From Stereocaulon alpinum (lineage: Eukaryota > Ascomycota > Lecanoromycetes > Lecanorales > Stereocaulaceae), in NCBI GenBank assembly GCA_018257865.1, contig JAEUBA010000006.1, positions 62,001 to 126,000 of the forward strand: 64,000 bases of DNA. The letters run 5' to 3'. A program made the translations under genes and the position numbers. Of the stretch, positions 58,549 to 64,000 are shown piece after piece. How positions within the stretch are numbered: position 1 is the first letter of the stretch; each line of letters begins with the position of its first letter. The notes under the pieces are model-generated. The model saw nothing but the letters and a program-made list of their open reading frames with translations. It was not told the origin of the DNA and searched no databases.

Positions 58549-60392
58549 ATGAGCGTCTTCAACAGGCAAATGTCAGGTGCTGCCACCACAACCCAAGAAC
58601 AATCCAGTGCTCTCGAAGCTCATCCTACCGTCGCTTTGATGGGTGATGCATTCAGTCAAAGCGAGAAACCGCCAACTTCAACCGCCGTAAACCCTCATCG
58701 AGACGCACGTGCTATCGTCCGCCTTATCCAATGCTCGCAATGTTCCCTCCCACTCCGCAACCCCCTCACCCTTCCCTGCGGCAATTCGTTGTGCCGGACA
58801 TGCTTGCCGAAGCTACATGCGAGGACGAACATAACCTTCCCTGTCGAACCCAACCGGAAGGAAGGCTTCACGTGCCCTTTCGATTGTTGCAGGAAGGACC
58901 ACTCTCTCGGTGATTGCAGCCAGGATGTAACTTTGGCCAAAGTCATGGACAGAGTAAGCATCGAGGTCGCTCGATGCAGGCCCTTGACGACCGATACGCC
59001 TACACTGCTAGATGAACGACCTCGTTGGAGAAATATCGTTGACAGCTCAAAAACCGAAAAGTTTCCGTCATCCAGAATACTCAACGGTGGACGCTTGGTA
59101 GCAACATACACGCTGGCTGAGATCGGAGAATTGAAATACGATTCTGAAGTCGCTTATCAGACCATGTCACCTACTGGAGACAGCTACGAGCACCTTGACG
59201 TCGCTATGCTGGAACATCTCAAGGAAGCGACGAAGAATGAACTGGATTGCCAAGTATGCTACGCTTTGATGCTGGATCCATTAACAACAACATGTGGACA
59301 CACGTTTTGCCGGAAATGTGTTGCTCGCGTGCTCGATCATTCTACGATGTGCCCCATCTGCCGAAGATTCCTCCCCATGCCACCTGGTGTTCGCGATGTC
59401 CCCGGCAATTCCAGACTCGCAAAGCTCCTCCTTGGTCTTTGTCCAGATCTACTGGCTGCGCGAGCCGAGGCTGCCGCGCTGGAGGAGATCCCAATGCTAG
59501 GAGAGAAGAACGTCCCGCTTTTCGTTTGTACCCTGGGGTACCCTTCCATGCCAACGTTCCTCCACATCTTCGAACCTCGATATCGGCTCATGATTAGACG
59601 TGCCATTGAGAGTGGGGATCGCAAATTTGGAATGCTTATGTATAACCAGAGGGGCCAGCCACAAGGGCACCTGGGTTCTACTCAATTTATGGAATACGGG
59701 ACTCTGCTTCACATAAATAGCATGCAGTTGATGCCTGACGGGCGGAGCCTCATCGAGACTCGAGGCATATCGAGATTTCGTGTCAAAGACTGGGGTCAGC
59801 TTGATGGATACACTGTTGGGAATATTGAACGCATCGACGACATCTCGTTCGCGGAAGAGGAGCAGATTGAAGCAACCGAAACGACTGGGCCTGCTCCGGC
59901 ACAGAACGATCTAAATGGCCAGATAGACCATACGCCAACACTGGAGCTGCTGAAGATCTGCAAGGAATTCATTATCAGGATGCAGGCTGCTTCCGCACCG
60001 TGGCTCCATGAACCTGTTCTGGCATCCTATGGCTCACCCCCCGATGACCCTGCGTTGTTCCCCTACTGGTTTGCCAGCATCCTACCGATTAACGACGATG
60101 AAAAATACAAATTACTACCTACAACTAGTGTGAGAGAGAGACTAAAGATTACCGCACGATGGGTGCGGCGCATAGAAGCTCAACGTTGGTAAGAACTCCA
60201 TGTTTGTTTCTTGCACTACCCCTGTCGCTCGTGCTCGACTTGGGGTTGCTCATTGTCTGACCGCCTCTTCGATAAAGATCCAGTACACAGTCGTCTGATT
60301 CAGAAGAAGAGGATGATGATGACATACCGATCTCCGATCAAAATGTCGCCCAAGATATCGCTATGCAAACGCAAGACAGTTCTCAGGAATAA
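58549..60392 (+). CDS. RING-RING-LON protein (LONRF / CrgA-like E3 ligase)
   Basis: Exon 58549-60188 plus a probable last exon 60284-60392 (95-bp intron, GTAAGA donor, CTGAC branch), 582 residues; unspliced, the frame ends in Trp at 60192 (547 residues). RING 1 lies near residues 63-120 (CSQCSLPLRNPLTLPCGNSL), RING 2 near 233-275 (CQVCYALMLDPLTTTCGHTF, then CPICRRF), and the LON substrate-binding domain from about 320 to 545 (VPLFVCTLGYPSMPTFLHIF, EPRYRLM). This combination matches LONRF proteins and Mucor CrgA, RING-type ubiquitin ligases. No Lon protease domain is present. The spliced tail is Ser/Asp/Glu-rich, ending SSQE. The tail is inference; the core is certain. Confidence 0.88.
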
Positions 60393-62248
60393 GGACTAAT
60401 ACCCATGCCTCTATGCAGGTCCACAACCTCAGCCTGTACTGTCTTATGACTATTTGCAAGCGTTACGTTGGCACTTCTAGCATATTACCTCGCACCAACT
60501 CGGCAACAACAAGCACAAATACAACACAATTGACCCGGAATACAAACATCGAACGGGTGTTACCCTCTTCATCTTGTCAGATCTGCGCGGCGTTTGGACT
60601 TTGGATATAACCAGCCCCATAGCGCGGAAAGGGAGATGGGTTGCATACATGCCCTCAGCAACTCGAAAGGGCCACCGGCGTCTATTTACTGGCTTATACC
60701 CAACTGACGCGGCGTTGGTGGCATGATGGTTGCACCTTGGACTGGTTACGGTGCAGTGAAAAAAAATGTACATAGAGTCAAATTCTTGGGTTACAGAAGA
60801 TCGCTTTTTGTCTACAATATTACAGCGTACGCTATTCGAGCATTGGATTCTTGTTTCATCAACGCACCAGTGCTCGAACAACCATTGTCAAGTACCCGAT
60901 CGTGCTTGCGCTTTTGTACGGCGCATACAGGTCAATGCACCTGGCTATTACATGGACATGTTTTACGGCGATGTGCAACCGCCTAAGCGGCGTGCCTATT
61001 ATGCAAGTCCGAAACTTTGGAGAATTGCTATGTGGATATGCTGACCTTCTGTCTACATGTCAGCTAACGACCTTTGATCTAAGGTTTAACAATGTTGTAC
61101 TTCACCTACCTCATTCATATCGGCTTCTTGCTGCTCAATGCAGTAACGTCCCTTTTCAAAGCCAATCATTCGCCGCCTGCCCAATCTCTCAATCTTTCGC
61201 GCCCATCATCCTTAATGTCACATCTACTGACCAGCCTAATGGTTTGCTCACAGAAACCAACACAATACCCCTCCCCATACCCTATCCCACTTGCTTCAAC
61301 CATTCCATTCCCTTAGGACCCTCAGCTCCATACAACCTCTATAACAGACTGCTACCATTTTCTTCTGCCAATTGATATGATTTCCATGGCCCTGGATCCG
61401 TTTCCTGCGATGTGAGCACTGCGCCACATACTCTACATTCGACCCACGGCACTTGCGACATAAGACTCGGGCTCATCGGGGCAAGATACAACAACTTGAG
61501 GGATGTGTTTCCGCACCTGTTTAATGCGAACGTGGCGGCTGTTGTAGCGGAGGAACATGTTAGGTTGGAGCCAGAACCTGAACTGATGCCTGAGGGGAAG
61601 ATTAGCGTGGGTCCAGGGAGGGGCTTCATGGTTGCTCTTTTTGCGATTGAGGGGCAAAACTAGGGTGTTGGAGTAGGTGGTTTGGAGGCGAGTGGTGGGA
61701 ATGAGAATGGGCATTGAGACAAGAACGGCTGGTGCTCGTCGGGTGTCGAGCTTCTCGAGGGGGCGGAGCTGGGACTGATATCTTGGGGAGGGACGATGTG
61801 TTCAGGTTCTTGCCCATATTACTGGTGCTGTGAGGACAAGCCTTGACAAGCACGTCTCCAGCCTTCTTCACAGCCTTATTCGCTCTTCAAGTCAGTGTCG
61901 AAAGTTATGATGCCTTCACCATCAAGCATACTTATTCTCGATTCCTTGGCTAATGAGGCCTGCATACTGTCAAACCCTCCGACAAAGAAAGCGCTGCCTA
62001 GATTTAGGCGCATAAACACTTGGCCGTCAAAGCATGCACCTGAATAGCCATAAGGTTTCTTTTGGCGGCTATTTCTGTTCTCCACGCTTTCATATCACAC
62101 AGAAGAAATTAACTTGCATCACGATTTTGTGCATAGGGTGCTCCAATCTTTGCTAACATTCGACCAGCGCACGGAAGCTAGGCTCAGCCATGGGCTATAA
62201 AACGTTAATCTCCTCGCAGTTGACCAAATAGCCTCAACAACCTCACTC
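60393..62248. other. Intergenic, weak coding-like signal
   Basis: 1.9 kb without a recognised gene. The minus-strand ORF 61876-62085 (69 codons, with GYSGACFDGQVFMRLNLGSA) reads like real protein and could be part of an unrecognised spliced gene continuing toward 61340, but no exon joins were convincing. Confidence 0.4.
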
Positions 62249-62746
62249 ATGTCATCACGAACAACTTCTTCACACGTCCTGGCTAGCCTCCTCACCCTCC
62301 CAGCCGAGCTCCGCACCAATATTTATCACCTTGCCCTCTCCGAACCCTACATGCTGCCCGTGCCCTCCAACCTCCTCTCCCTACTTTCCACTAACCGCTA
62401 AATCTACTGCGAGAGCCGCTCGATTCCATTCTTGTTCTTCTACTACGGCTGGAGATACAAACCCAAGGAGTTCATCCAGGATTCTGCGGCCCTTTCAATA
62501 TGCCAACCTACGGAAATTCACCATCCTATACCTCTTACCTTGGATCTCAAGAACTTCACTGGACCTTCAAGAGATGGCGTCCGCTTCCTTTCCAACGAGC
62601 CAAGTTTGAATCTCAATACCCTGACTACCAGAATACATGACTGGCTCACCGGTACTGAATGCCGTGACTGGCGAAATACAGCAGTGGAGGAATATGTACA
62701 TTACGGCCTTCCGCGCTCGAGCCGCTGGCTTCGGGCATCGTGCTAG
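62249..62746 (+). pseudogene. LPAELR-type (F-box-like) fungal domain gene with nonsense codon
   Basis: From ATG 62249 the frame reads MSSRTTSSHVLASLLTLPAE, LRTNIYHLALSEP and LLSLLSTNR, a typical fungal LPxELRxxIYxxAL domain. It is then cut by TAA at 62399-62401 and resumes in the same frame: IYCESRSIPFLFFYYGW and on to 62746. In intact relatives the position after NR is usually Gln, so TAA is most simply a C to T change of CAA. After 62746 the frame also appears lost (a shifted frame reads HRASFRDGST). The product function in the family is unknown (often annotated as F-box-like). A rare alternative is an intron over the stop, but no donor/acceptor pair fits. Confidence 0.65.
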
Positions 62747-64000
62747 CTTTCGGGATGGAAGCACCTCGACCTAGTATGCGACCATTTAGAAATGAGTATG
62801 GAATATAGATCGAATGGGAGCTTCGTCAACTCCTTTGGTCAACGAGTTCAGCATTACTACGGCGGCCGCTGGCATTGGTAACGCTTTCATGGTATGGACG
62901 AACCAAACTGAGCATCAGCTTTATGGCCATACGATTACCACTCCCAGGACACAAGACATACATCTGCACTCCTCGCCGCAGTGGGAGCAGAAGGATCTTG
63001 TTAAGCTGGTGGAAGGGAGTGAACGTGTTTTCACGCAAGACCCTTGTGACCCGGGATATAGATTCCACGTAAGTAGTTATGGTAGCCCGAACGTTCGGGG
63101 CCGAAGCGAACTTTTCCCTCACTGTGCGGCTTCGGAAGACGGCGATGACCCGAGGTGAAGGGGTCGTTGATCGCCATTTGGGTAACAGAGGAAATTTACG
63201 CACCCCAACGAGTTGGTGGAGCCCGCCGTCGCCGCTTCGTAACTTTCTGAAGCTCGTATCCGGTAGTGGGCACATCATCCAGAGTCTAAACACTACACGT
63301 TAGCTACGGAGAGCCCCTCTCGAACAAGAAAGAGCAGAAACATCGCTATCAGGAAACTACAACAGTCGTCGCTTCAGGGTATACAGGAGGCTTAGTGGCA
63401 ACACTGAAAGGAATGTGATGGCGACAGATCAAGGGAGGTGCTGAATCAGAGGACCCTGTCACCACTCCAACCTTATCAGTCCGACTCAATGCTGTAGACG
63501 AACCTGCATCATGTGAAGATATCGAACGTGCAAGTGAGCCGTTAACAATATCGACATTTGTCCACGCCCGAAAGTCACATGACCCCATCTGCAACAATTT
63601 ACCATGGTCCATTTAACGTTGTTTCTGCTTATCTAGAGGTAGAGCGAAAAAGCGTAGTGCCTGACAGATAGTCCGAGGTTGACACATAACCTACGATACC
63701 TATCCTCGCTAACGGATGAGAGCGGAGAGTGCTTGATTGGTCTGCTACCGGAAAAGTAAAGTAAGATCCTATCCTGGTCATTCGAGGATTCCCAGTGCTT
63801 ACCCAGACAAACTCCCGGTCAAGACATCTCTCTAAATCCGTTACTTCTCTTCATGTTTCGAAAGAGCAACTGAGAAGTTTCGATCCTCTGACCTATATCG
63901 ACGACATTTTCGAGGGTTCTGCTCTCGTGTATATTCCAATACTCTCCGGACTTGTCCCGATGTGCTTTGGTAGGCAATATCGGGAAGACAACCCTTCAAC
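62747..64000. other. No gene recognised to window end
   Basis: ORFs of 70-155 codons on both strands (for example 62814-63158 and 62826-63293) overlap and show no motif. The left part may be the decayed 3' end of the pseudogene. Confidence 0.45.

Noticed and set aside
1..64000. CRISPR arrays, phage or insertion sequences
   Set aside because: No spaced direct repeats, transposase or integrase motifs seen; genome features are those of a fungus.

Overview
This window looks like nuclear DNA of a filamentous ascomycete, probably a Dothideomycete (the class is inference). The evidence is short 46-95 bp introns with GTAAGT/GTGAGT donors and CTGAC/CTAAC branch sites, about one gene per 2-3 kb on both strands with no operons, and fungal families such as Atg15, uricase, DHA2 transporters, Rds1-like ferritin proteins, ELO elongases and CYP52-like P450s. 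I saw no phage, plasmid, CRISPR, rRNA or clear tRNA. Most gene models were built by joining exons by eye; every spliced model listed keeps its frame, and its length fits its family where one is known.

Layout. 0-5.9 kb: a decayed short-chain dehydrogenase pseudogene, a small Ala/Lys/Pro-rich protein, and 3.4 kb with no recognisable gene. 5.9-21.2 kb (accessory in feel): P450, ELO fatty-acid elongase, hotdog thioesterase, 14-helix MFS exporter, CYP52-like P450 and a secreted ferritin-fold Rds1-like protein. 22.8-23.2 kb: a four-exon gene for an 87-residue protein with six LEA-like 11-residue repeats. 24-39 kb: ATG15 lipase and a VPS9-domain protein (divergent), peroxisomal catalase, the TORC2 subunit Avo3/Rictor, uricase and mitochondrial ribosomal protein L13. 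39.5-51 kb: CCS1 copper chaperone, two tandem diverged cold-shock-domain genes, a CDK11-type kinase divergent from NDUFAF7, a universal-stress-domain protein and an acidic fungal protein. 51-64 kb: a 4.1 kb gene-poor gap, a GPHR membrane protein, a RING-RING-LON (LONRF/CrgA-like) protein, and a LPAELR-domain pseudogene with one nonsense codon.

How the genes relate. Most genes from 24 kb on are housekeeping (autophagy and endosome traffic, TORC2 signalling, peroxisomal urate and peroxide metabolism, mitochondrial translation and complex I assembly, copper loading of SOD1). The 5.9-18.7 kb block groups enzymes that could elongate, release, oxidise and export a fatty-acyl product, but there is no PKS, NRPS or terpene-synthase backbone, so a pathway is only a hypothesis. 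The least explained items are the 11-mer repeat gene, the tandem cold-shock pair, a 39-bp-arm foldback at 19.7 kb, a perfect 11-bp palindrome before the thioesterase, and a uricase with no visible peroxisomal signal.
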